A DNA stretch of 20,707 nucleotides, taken from IMG/VR virus record IMGVR_UViG_3300010354_000859, positions 1 to 20,707 of that record; one strand, given 5' to 3'. A model generated the notes under the pieces. That model saw only the letters and a program-made list of their open reading frames with translations. It did not search any database and was not told where the DNA came from. The position numbers and the translations under genes were made by a program. The stretch's first letter is position 1. The number at the start of each line of letters is the position of its first letter. Source of the stretch: a virus. Positions 16,001-20,707 of the stretch are shown here, piece after piece.

Positions 16001-17817
16001 GAAGAAGAGCACTTGAAGATGCTTTCAGACAACAAGAACAACTAGAACAAAACAACCAAGTTCTGCCCCCACAAACATCCGCCGAACAACCCGTCTCTGT
16101 ACAACAACCTACACAACAACCAAGTTCTGTCCCAACAACAAGTAATGTGTCAATGGCTTCCTCCACTACCATTTCACCAATGTTTAGTGAAGAACAAATA
16201 ACAAAAATAGTCTCTAACCTTCCAGCAGAATCCAGAATTGATGCTGAAACTGCTGCTCAATATTTAAGAGATTTAAATGAAGAGGAAGATCCTAAAACAA
16301 GAGAAGAAATGCTTAAACATTTCAAAAATACAGTTTATGGTGAACAGGAAGAAAGTAGCACCCCTCAATATGCTAATGAACAGGAATTTAAAAAAGCAAA
16401 TGTAGCAAAAATGAAAGAAGATGCTGCAAAGATTCAAGATCCAGAACAACAAAGATTGTTCTTGGAGTATATTGATCAGTACGAAAAAAATGAAGCAGAA
16501 AAGAGCAGCACTCCACAGTTCTCTACAGAAGCAGAGTGGAAAGACTACAACATCAAATTGATGACTGAAAATGCTGGCAAAATTCAAGATCCAGAACAGA
16601 AAAAGAAATTTGAAGAATATATTGAACAATATAAAAACAATGAAGCAGAAAAGGGGACAGAAGCACCAGATCATACAAAGATGATGCTTGATGCTATTCC
16701 TAGCATGGATTCTGAAAGTGCAATTAAATTGCTTGAGCATATGGATAATCAAGCAAAGGGAGCACCAGAGGAAAGCACACCATCTCTAAGCAATAAGGAA
16801 AGTTTAAAACAGACAATAAATTCTGAAAAAGATCCTGTTACAAAGAAAAAACTGATAGATCATTATCAGAGAACTTTTGGGGAAAAGTATACACCTCCGA
16901 AGATGCAAAATACTTCAGAACAAAGTATGCCCGTTTCTACATCGGTACAATCAGCAAATACATCTTCAACACAACAAATTAGTAAAGAAGATCAGGTAAA
17001 AAGATATGAAGAAATAATAATGGTTATAAAACAAACCATATCTAAGATCAAAAAAGAACCAAATACACCACAAAAGAAACAAAAACTAGAAAAAGCACAA
17101 CAATTACTAAAAGAAGCAATTGCCGCTAAAAATCAACTAACAAAACAAGAAAAACAACAAACTCCTAAAAATAATACAAGTGATGTAAAACCAACATCAA
17201 GTTCGGTTTATCCATCTACTTCTAAATCTACAGTTGTTCCTTTACAACCACAAACAACAGCAATATCATCACCTACCAGTGAAACTACTTCAACTACTGA
17301 TGTGTCTAAAATGACACCAGAACAAAGAAGAAGAGCATTGGAAGATGCTTTTAAACAACAAGAACAATCTACTAACCAAACTACTTCAACTACTGATGTG
17401 TCTAAAATGACACCAGAACAAAGAAGAAGAGCATTGGAAGATGCTTTTAAACAACAAGAAGAAAAAGAAAAATTTAGGTACATTCATCCAGAAAGTCCAG
17501 AAGCCAGATTGAAAGCAGAAGGACTAGCAGCGGTAGATAAAGATGTTTCCCAAGAAATAACACCATCTCCTCAATGGACTAGAGAGGAATCAAATCTATC
17601 ACAAGGGTTGTATGCTCAGAGTATGGAAAGTAAATTCTTAACAACACCAATGTCAAACTATAGTAAATCAGATCAAGAATCTTCAAAACCATCAACAATA
17701 AACATAAACAACAATTCTGGTAGTCAACCACAACATTTCTATGGAAAACAAGGAACGCCAGGAGAACCTACTCTAGACGATCTAGCAAGATCACAAGTAA
17801 CAGTTATGATAGTATAA
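13051..17817 (+). CDS. Tape measure candidate / large repetitive virion protein
   Basis: This 1588-aa protein starts right after the frameshift frame, with AAGGA eight bases before the ATG. Residues 85-135 are Glu/Lys-rich and probably coiled coil. Residues 144-164 (IISNFLGTLGGLIAISVTNA) and 390-432 (with LLGVLGTALGPLGTIVGGVV) are hydrophobic, Gly-rich segments such as tape measure proteins use near the membrane. Residues 261-287 are Gly-Ala-Ala triplets. From about 450 to the end it is Ser, Thr, Gln, Asn and Pro-rich with several repeat families. It ends with a more ordered segment (HFYGKQGTPGEPTLDDLARS). T4 gp29 (590 aa) is the tape measure, but I see no clear similarity, so the call rests on position, size and hydrophobic parts. 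The length is far more than a T4-size tail would need, so the C-terminal part may have another job. Confidence 0.6.
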   Translation: MATSQQESNNPIFNLAKSLGPVERDENGKNKDLVLAVEELTLTTEKLEETNSLLVKMLSVKESTVEKIQSLGSPMLTPNDEPIQDIVVENEEKTEQQLEEEKENRKEDENHQEKVEKLLEEIKDKLGKEGSDKSDKDSGGGGGIISNFLGTLGGLIAISVTNAISKKFGGAIARVGLAIAKKFPKIGGAVTKFGVDTAKTGIKGAAQKATLSGLSKVATKVGATKLGAKMTELGEGIGAKAAGSSKYAGKGAASAAKAATGTAGAAGTAGAAGAAGAAGAAGAAGAAGEVATGTAQVASKGGFFKNMLTSVKGGLSNFASNAVNLVKNPMTVLKEGAPKILSAAKSIPIINTILESIIGAINISSIKDDPNLSAEEKKEQIGKEIGARFGSFAGGTLLGVLGTALGPLGTIVGGVVGSMGGEWLGSKIAEWVGPQGIYDFAASIPGIGSLIEVKDGNEIQEEQQKQAEQNVSNVTPSVENQSPQLSTTETSPTPAIATTPAVAATLAAPVSTTVSPQTTSVGTGMTGIQSSINPATGMIAAATMSSIPVTSTETVDKSTIQSVSTPNEPVKPLTISELIIENATVKNLSYDKDQSIVTKEESKVKQEEYEKTSEEETKTENVSQENKSETSSLLMSSPLMQAINAGGSGFSKLFSNITLPFKTISQKLFESLGITTQNNNNNNQSVAGTANTTTTGPTLNITTANVETLNISNKSNQTSEENTSSSVGDAVEPLAAMAEQATEPGSIYVHDIHAVAVLTEILGILSNKTPDVQTEQTTEVSPSTTNTSNNTSNTSTQVSPSTTNTSNNTSNTSTQVSPSTTNTSTQVSPSTTNTRSTTRNANYYDNHPEIVDLSQEDWDNEGQLQRIKNLEIQKIIMEEVGLSQGMFRANHLVDENNRVINFDRRYASSIEEAQNQVNSVLELTRSMSGESTTQIQPAPPSSPSISPQSTSPSAPTTPTTRPSAPGTSQTTSNPDVSSMTPEQRRRALEDAFRQQEQLEQNNQVLPPQTSAEQPVSVQQPTQQPSSVPTTSNVSMASSTTISPMFSEEQITKIVSNLPAESRIDAETAAQYLRDLNEEEDPKTREEMLKHFKNTVYGEQEESSTPQYANEQEFKKANVAKMKEDAAKIQDPEQQRLFLEYIDQYEKNEAEKSSTPQFSTEAEWKDYNIKLMTENAGKIQDPEQKKKFEEYIEQYKNNEAEKGTEAPDHTKMMLDAIPSMDSESAIKLLEHMDNQAKGAPEESTPSLSNKESLKQTINSEKDPVTKKKLIDHYQRTFGEKYTPPKMQNTSEQSMPVSTSVQSANTSSTQQISKEDQVKRYEEIIMVIKQTISKIKKEPNTPQKKQKLEKAQQLLKEAIAAKNQLTKQEKQQTPKNNTSDVKPTSSSVYPSTSKSTVVPLQPQTTAISSPTSETTSTTDVSKMTPEQRRRALEDAFKQQEQSTNQTTSTTDVSKMTPEQRRRALEDAFKQQEEKEKFRYIHPESPEARLKAEGLAAVDKDVSQEITPSPQWTREESNLSQGLYAQSMESKFLTTPMSNYSKSDQESSKPSTININNNSGSQPQHFYGKQGTPGEPTLDDLARSQVTVMIV
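13831..13911 (+). repeat. 18-base tandem repeat coding (Gly-Ala-Ala)n
   Basis: Four full copies and one half copy of GGTGCGGCTGGAGCCGCT (with GGTACG in the first two) lie head to tail: 13831, 13849, 13867, a 9-base half at 13885 and 13894. They code nine Gly-X-X triplets with Ala (Thr twice) as X. The DNA is far more GC-rich than its surroundings. The period of three is collagen-like, but there is no proline. Confidence 0.9.
15388..15552 (+). repeat. 54-base and 33-base tandem repeats
   Basis: Two identical 54-base units start at 15388 and 15442 and begin GTAAGTCCAAGTACGACTAA. A 33-base version lacking an internal 21 bases follows at 15496, and a partial one at 15529. They code Ser/Thr/Asn-rich peptide (SPSTTNTSNNTSNTSTQ). 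The identical copies indicate recent unequal expansion. Confidence 0.92.
16354..16653 (+). repeat. Two 50-residue helical modules (150-base period)
   Basis: Residues 1102-1151 and 1152-1201 of the large protein align with exactly 50 residues between them. Both start SSTPQ, contain KIQDPEQ and end in E-Y-I-(D/E)-Q-Y-x-x-N-E-A-E-K. The DNA has diverged while the protein pattern is kept, so these are older duplications than the 54-base and 81-base repeats. Confidence 0.85.
17284..17460 (+). repeat. Perfect 81-base duplication coding the MTPEQRRRALEDAF module
   Basis: Positions 17284-17364 and 17380-17460 are identical. Each encodes TTSTTDVSKMTPEQRRRALE followed by DAFKQQE. A third, diverged copy lies at 15973-16041. 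The module is a short basic/acidic helix with a TPEQ cap. Confidence 0.93.
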
Positions 17818-17823
17818 AAGAAA

Positions 17824-17846
17824 CAGGGGAGGATAAACCTCCCCTG
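17824..17846. terminator. Bidirectional transcription terminator
   Basis: CAGGGGAGG and CCTCCCCTG form a perfect 9-bp stem with a 5-base loop. On the plus strand it is followed by CTCTTTTCTT, and on the minus strand immediately by TTTCTTTTA. It lies six bases after the stop of the tape-measure candidate and 27 bases beyond the stop of gp32, between two convergent units, so it probably ends both. Confidence 0.88.
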
Positions 17847-17873
17847 CTCTTTTCTTGCTCATAGTGTAAAGTA

Positions 17874-18794
17874 TCACTCTTCGTTAGCAAGTTTCTCGAA
17901 ATAACTGAGAGCATCTTCCTCTTCAGCCCCTTCATCGTATGAAGGTTTCTTCTCTGGAATCTTTGGTGCTGGCTTAGTCTTGATGGTTTTTGCGACAGGA
18001 ATTTCTTCCTCTTCGATTTCATCATCTTCTGCGCTTTTGACAGCGGCAGAGCCCTTGTTGACAGAATCAAACTTAGTCTTGAGTTCCTCGTAGGATTTAA
18101 ACTCGGAAGGATCAGTGAAAGCCTTGAGTGAGTGTTGTGTCTTCCATAGAGACTCCAACTTGGCATCATCTCCACCAAGAAGAGCAGAGGGACCATCAAA
18201 CTCAGACTTGTCATAGTTCACATAACCCGCTACGCTGCGAACACGCAACTTAAAGTTGGCTCCAGCCCAGAAATCAAAGACATTCAGTGGTGCTACTGGA
18301 TCGTATTCGTTACTCTCTGGTTGCAACTTCTCCATAATCTTATCAAAGATCTTCTTGCCAAACTTGAAAAGGAAGACCTTTCCTTCATTCTCAGGATGCT
18401 TTGGATCTTGAACAACCATGATGTTTGCAATATACGACAACTTACGCTTGCGATCACTGGCAATCTTCTTGTTGCTGTCACTGCCACTATTCCAGAGTTC
18501 GCTGTTGGCTTCGCAGATTGGACACTTCTTACCGATTGTGGTTGGGCAGTTCTCAATGAACCAGCCACCTGGTCCCTTGAAACCGTGATTGAAAGTGCGT
18601 ACCCACGGTACTTCCTCTCCTTCAACTGGCGGAAGGAAACGAATGACTGCAAATCCGTTTGATGCTTTGTCTAATTCGGGACGCCAGAAACGATCATCCT
18701 TGTAGGACTCGGCGCCTCCCTTGTTCATCTTCTCAAGTTCTTGAGTAAGTTTGGAAATATCGGTTGACTTCTTTTTTAGATCTTTAAATGACAT
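17874..18794 (-). CDS. 32: Single-stranded DNA-binding protein gp32
   Basis: This 306-aa protein (T4: 301) has all parts of gp32. The N-terminal LKKKST (residues 6-11) resembles the basic T4 motif for cooperative binding. The zinc site is His70, Cys83, Cys91 and Cys94, with the same H-x12-C and C-x2-C spacing as T4 and two residues fewer in the middle. The core follows with GFAVIRFLPP and FKFGKKIFDKI. The acidic C-terminal part (DDEIEEEEIP, and EEEDALSYFEKLANEE at the end) is the arm that binds replication partners. gp32 coats single-stranded DNA in replication, recombination and repair. It has its own sigma70-like promoter and an AAGGAG ribosome site. Its GC content is clearly higher than that of neighbouring genes (27 of 60 and 30 of 60 G+C in two lines counted by eye). 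Confidence 0.96.
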   Translation of the reverse strand: MSFKDLKKKSTDISKLTQELEKMNKGGAESYKDDRFWRPELDKASNGFAVIRFLPPVEGEEVPWVRTFNHGFKGPGGWFIENCPTTIGKKCPICEANSELWNSGSDSNKKIASDRKRKLSYIANIMVVQDPKHPENEGKVFLFKFGKKIFDKIMEKLQPESNEYDPVAPLNVFDFWAGANFKLRVRSVAGYVNYDKSEFDGPSALLGGDDAKLESLWKTQHSLKAFTDPSEFKSYEELKTKFDSVNKGSAAVKSAEDDEIEEEEIPVAKTIKTKPAPKIPEKKPSYDEGAEEEDALSYFEKLANEE

Positions 18795-18928
18795 ATGTTT
18801 CTCCTTGTACGATGTGTACGCTGTGTGTGTTTAGTATACGAGATATAACCGTCTGGGTCAAGTGTGCTGATGGAAAATCCATCAGGATCTTGAGGTATTT
18901 CAAATGGGCCTTTGAGTCCATCTATCAT
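18776..18928 (-). CDS. Possible 50-aa small protein between gp33 and gp32
   Basis: An ATG at 18928 opens a 50-codon frame 10 bases after the gp33 stop, with AGGAG only three bases ahead (short spacing). The first 33 residues look protein-like, with DPDGF and DPDGY repeated; the rest is Arg/His/Thr-rich because it runs through the gp32 promoter, leader and first codons. If real, the gp32 promoter lies inside it, as the T4 gene 32 promoters lie in an upstream gene. I do not recognise it. Confidence 0.35.
   Translation of the reverse strand: MIDGLKGPFEIPQDPDGFSISTLDPDGYISYTKHTQRTHRTRRNICHLKI
18801..18806 (-). promoter_or_regulatory. Ribosome binding site of gp32
   Basis: AAGGAG on the minus strand, six bases before the ATG: the strongest Shine-Dalgarno sequence in the window, as fits an abundant protein. 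A short GTAC-ACATC-GTAC stem could form just before it, a possible but weak place for translational self-control as known for T4 gp32. Confidence 0.8.
18833..18861 (-). promoter_or_regulatory. Sigma70-type promoter for gp32
   Basis: On the minus strand TTGACC (18861-18856) and TATACT (18838-18833) are separated by exactly 17 bases. Each differs by one base from the consensus -35 and -10. Transcription would start near 18826, leaving a leader of about 32 bases with the AAGGAG site. This suits early or middle expression by host polymerase, unlike the late-type elements near gp4 and gp25. Confidence 0.78.
18867..18885. repeat. Inverted repeat beside the gp32 promoter
   Basis: CTGATGGA and TCCATCAG form a perfect 8-base inverted repeat with a 3-base centre, five bases upstream of the -35 element. 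There is no T-run on either side, so it is not a terminator. It could be an operator, or chance within the small ORF that covers it. Confidence 0.5.
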
Positions 18929-18938
18929 ACACTCCTAT

Positions 18939-19160
18939 TTAGAAGGGCAGACGAGCAGATTTGGGAAGAAGATTGATAGATTCTCCTTCTTCCCTAAGTT
19001 TTTCGATGATTGGCTTCGGAAGGTGTTTGGCAATGTAGGATGGTTCTAGAGCATAATCCTCACAGAGTTTGAGAATAGCATCAATATAGGTGTATTTCTT
19101 ATGTAAGACTAATTTTTCTATTTCTGTCTGGATGTTGAGATCGCCATTTTCAAGAATCAT
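18939..19160 (-). CDS. 33: Late transcription coactivator gp33
   Basis: This 73-aa protein aligns with the second half of T4 gp33 (112 aa): IEKLVLHKKYTYIDAILKLC (T4: IEKMVEEFGMSYLEATTAFL), LEPSYIAKHLPKPIIEKLRE (T4: IPETQFAKFIPSGIIEKIQS) and SINLLPKSARLPF (T4: DENLLRPSVV and then a hydrophobic end). T4 gp33 binds the beta-flap of host RNA polymerase and, by its hydrophobic C-terminus, the gp45 sliding clamp, and so couples late transcription to replication. The C-terminal LPF here may be the clamp-binding end. The N-terminal part of T4 gp33 is missing. As in T4 the gene is near gp32. Its ATG overlaps the end of the epimerase gene by 11 bases. Confidence 0.85.
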   Translation of the reverse strand: MILENGDLNIQTEIEKLVLHKKYTYIDAILKLCEDYALEPSYIAKHLPKPIIEKLREEGESINLLPKSARLPF

Positions 19161-20067
19161 ATATTTTGTTCTCCATATAGTTCAACAAGTTCATGGCTGG
19201 ATTCCAACCCAGATATTCTCTTATTTTTGAAATATCCGCTAGAGTGTGTCTAGCCTCTCCTGCTCTTGCTGGTACATAAGTATACTCTCCACCCATCATT
19301 TTTGCAAGTTCTAATACGGAATAATTTTTACCAGATCCTACATTAAATACTTCACCATAAACATCGGATGTTGCGGCTAAAATATTTGCAATAACAACAT
19401 CAGATACATGGACATAATCTCTTGTTTGAAGTCCGTCTCCCACAATAGTCATAGGTTCTTTGTTTTTCTTTTGTCTTGAAAAAATACCAATTACAGGAGC
19501 ATATGAACCCTTCTTTGGTTGATTTGGTCCATAAACATTAAAATATCTGAGACAAATAGTAGGAAGACCATATAAATCTGTATACATCTTGCACGCTTGC
19601 TCTGATGCTAATTTAGAACAAGAATATGCGTTTAGACAGTCAGGAACCATATCTTCGTTCAAAGGTACTGCTTCTTCGCCTGGACTATTCTTCAGTCCAT
19701 AAACAGCAGATGTCGAAGAAAAGACAAACTTCTTTACTTTGTTTCTCACACAAAGTTGAAGCATATTCAGAGTACCGATCAAATTGGTTTCGTATGCAAG
19801 AATGGGATCATCTACGCAGTTCTGTATTCTAGCAAGAGCAGCAAAATGAAGGACATAATCTGGTCTAAATTTCTCGAACACTTGACTGCACATCACATAA
19901 TCTTCTATGTGATACTTGTGGTATTTTGCTCCTTCGTGAAACACGAACTCATCATGTGCATCCGAAGAAAGATTATCTATTACTTCAACTTCGTGTCCTA
20001 GTTGAAGAAGTGCTTTTACTGCATTGGATCCTATGAATCCGTTTCCACCTGTGATTAAGTATTTCAT
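19150..20067 (-). CDS. NAD-dependent sugar-nucleotide epimerase/dehydratase (GalE-like, extended SDR)
   Basis: From ATG 20067 this is 305 aa. Residues 7-14 are the nucleotide-binding GGNGFIGS; Asp31 ends the second strand (VEVIDN), as in NAD-using GalE. The active site has Ser118-Thr119 (FVFSSTSAVYG) and Tyr148-xxx-Lys152 (AYSCSK). RYFNVYGPNQ, TRDYVHVSDV and EVFNVGSGK are typical of UDP- or GDP-sugar epimerases. It would change a nucleotide sugar; the exact substrate cannot be told. Such genes in marine T4-like phages are auxiliary genes, possibly for surface sugar changes. A TTG 21 bases upstream is in frame, but the ATG gives an ATGA overlap with the methyltransferase gene. It is 20-30 residues shorter than GalE, mostly at the C-terminus. 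Confidence 0.9.
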   Translation of the reverse strand: MKYLITGGNGFIGSNAVKALLQLGHEVEVIDNLSSDAHDEFVFHEGAKYHKYHIEDYVMCSQVFEKFRPDYVLHFAALARIQNCVDDPILAYETNLIGTLNMLQLCVRNKVKKFVFSSTSAVYGLKNSPGEEAVPLNEDMVPDCLNAYSCSKLASEQACKMYTDLYGLPTICLRYFNVYGPNQPKKGSYAPVIGIFSRQKKNKEPMTIVGDGLQTRDYVHVSDVVIANILAATSDVYGEVFNVGSGKNYSVLELAKMMGGEYTYVPARAGEARHTLADISKIREYLGWNPAMNLLNYMENKIYDS

Positions 20068-20707
20068 TTTTTCACTGCTCCATACCAAATAAAAGGATAA
20101 TTAAATTTTGTTTGAAATCCTAAAGATTCTATATCTTTTATTATTTTGTTCATTTTTTCTTCGCTATCGTGTTCTATTCTATGAAATTGTATTTGTATAC
20201 TATTAACATTATTTAACAAATAGTGTTCCATCATAAAAGGTAACAATTCATATTCATATCCTTCTATATTAATCTGAAGAACATCTATTTTTGTGTTTAT
20301 ACTTTCAAAAAAAGTTTTTGCATATTTACTGGGAACTATATTCCCTTCATCTTCTAAAGAAATACAAGATGAATCTTTTTTATCTATCATTTTTATTTCT
20401 TTGTTTTTAATAATTGATAAAGCAAAATTGTCAATTTTAATTTTATCATCAGTCAGTATTCTACTTGCTTGATCGTAATATTTTGTAAAAGGTTCAACAC
20501 CTATACAATTACAACGATATTTACAATACATGTCTTTCAACCAAGTACCGTTATAACATCCAATATCTACCACCAAACTATTTTCATTTAAATCAAAATT
20601 TCTCAATAAATGATAATCATTTTCATCTTCAAACCATTTCATAAGTTCTTCGGATGGATAACCTTTTTTTATCCATTCTGGTTGTTCTGGTTGTTCTGGT
20701 TGTTCTG
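20064..20707 (-). CDS. FkbM-family methyltransferase (partial, N-terminus beyond window)
   Basis: From the first Met in the window (20642) there are 192 residues, but the frame stays open to the edge and remains protein-like upstream (EQPEQPEQPEWIKKGYPSEE before LMKWFEDE), so the gene probably starts outside. SAM-binding motif I is VVDIGCYNGTW (residues 24-34), followed by Glu50 in IGVEP. IDVLQINIEGYEYELL is the FkbM-type motif, and the protein ends FIWYGAVKK. FkbM-type enzymes O-methylate sugars and other metabolites. With the epimerase, to which it is coupled by an ATGA overlap, it suggests changes to a glycan. The Glu-Gln-Pro repeat looks like a linker from another domain. Confidence 0.82.
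   Translation of the reverse strand, partial: EQPEQPEQPEWIKKGYPSEELMKWFEDENDYHLLRNFDLNENSLVVDIGCYNGTWLKDMYCKYRCNCIGVEPFTKYYDQASRILTDDKIKIDNFALSIIKNKEIKMIDKKDSSCISLEDEGNIVPSKYAKTFFESINTKIDVLQINIEGYEYELLPFMMEHYLLNNVNSIQIQFHRIEHDSEEKMNKIIKDIESLGFQTKFNYPFIWYGAVKK
20676..20707 (-). repeat. 9-base tandem repeat coding Glu-Gln-Pro
   Basis: TTCTGGTTG is repeated three and a half times up to the window edge and probably continues. On the coding strand it reads GAA CAA CCA. It is in frame with the methyltransferase. Confidence 0.9.

Noticed and set aside
18321-18662. Open frame of 113 codons opposite gp32
   Set aside because: It is a shadow of the well-supported gp32 gene without a ribosome site.

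Overview
The window is a stretch of a T4-like myovirus genome. It is AT-rich and dense with genes, with almost every junction overlapping, and it is made mostly of baseplate, tail and head-completion genes, plus the single-stranded DNA-binding protein gp32 and the late-transcription coactivator gp33. The short gp33, the absence of a lysozyme domain in gp5, the CTAAATA-type late promoter elements and the compact gene order are what I would expect of a marine T4-like phage (cyanophage or pelagiphage type). The host cannot be fixed from the sequence.

Layout. (1) Positions 1-10569, minus strand: a single baseplate operon read gp48 > gp53 > gp27-like hub > gp5 OB-fold part > gp5 spike part > gp25 > gp6 > gp7-like > gp8 (cut by the window edge). 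Most stops and starts overlap as ATGA or TAATG, so the subunits are probably translationally coupled. It brings together genes that T4 keeps in two clusters (53-5-6-7-8 and 25-26-51-27-28-29-48-54). (2) Positions 10570-10600: a 31-bp divergent promoter region. (3) Positions 10601-17817, plus strand: gp4 head-completion nuclease, a 203-aa protein of unknown function, a small tail-tube-fold protein (gp19/gp54 type), gp26, a short reading frame reached by an apparent -1 frameshift, and a 1588-aa protein in the tape-measure position. (4) Positions 17824-17846: a strong hairpin that probably ends transcription from both sides. (5) Positions 17874-20707, minus strand: a FkbM-type methyltransferase (cut by the window edge) > sugar-nucleotide epimerase > gp33 > possible 50-aa ORF > gp32. 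gp32 has its own sigma70-like promoter.

The most interesting signal is at the end of gp26. A perfect T TTT TTC slippery heptamer lies two codons before the gp26 stop. A -1 shift there leads into an open frame that encodes a conserved-looking 62-aa extension and ends exactly at the start codon of the tape-measure candidate. This is the arrangement of the G/GT tail-assembly chaperones of lambda-like phages, here appearing in a T4-like phage. Other points of interest are the genetic split of gp5 at the place where T4 gp5 carries lysozyme and is cleaved by protease, a gp7 lacking most of the T4 N-terminal part, late-promoter elements so close to start codons that the transcripts would be almost leaderless, the very long repetitive tape-measure candidate, and a gp32 gene with base composition unlike its neighbours.

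How the genes work together. gp6, gp7, gp8, gp25 and gp53 build the baseplate wedges. gp27 and the two gp5 parts build the central hub and spike. gp48 and the gp54-type protein cap the hub and start the tube, whose length is set by the tape measure with the help of the gp26 products. gp4 finishes the head. gp33 connects RNA polymerase to the sliding clamp so that these late genes are transcribed after replication, in which gp32 takes part.
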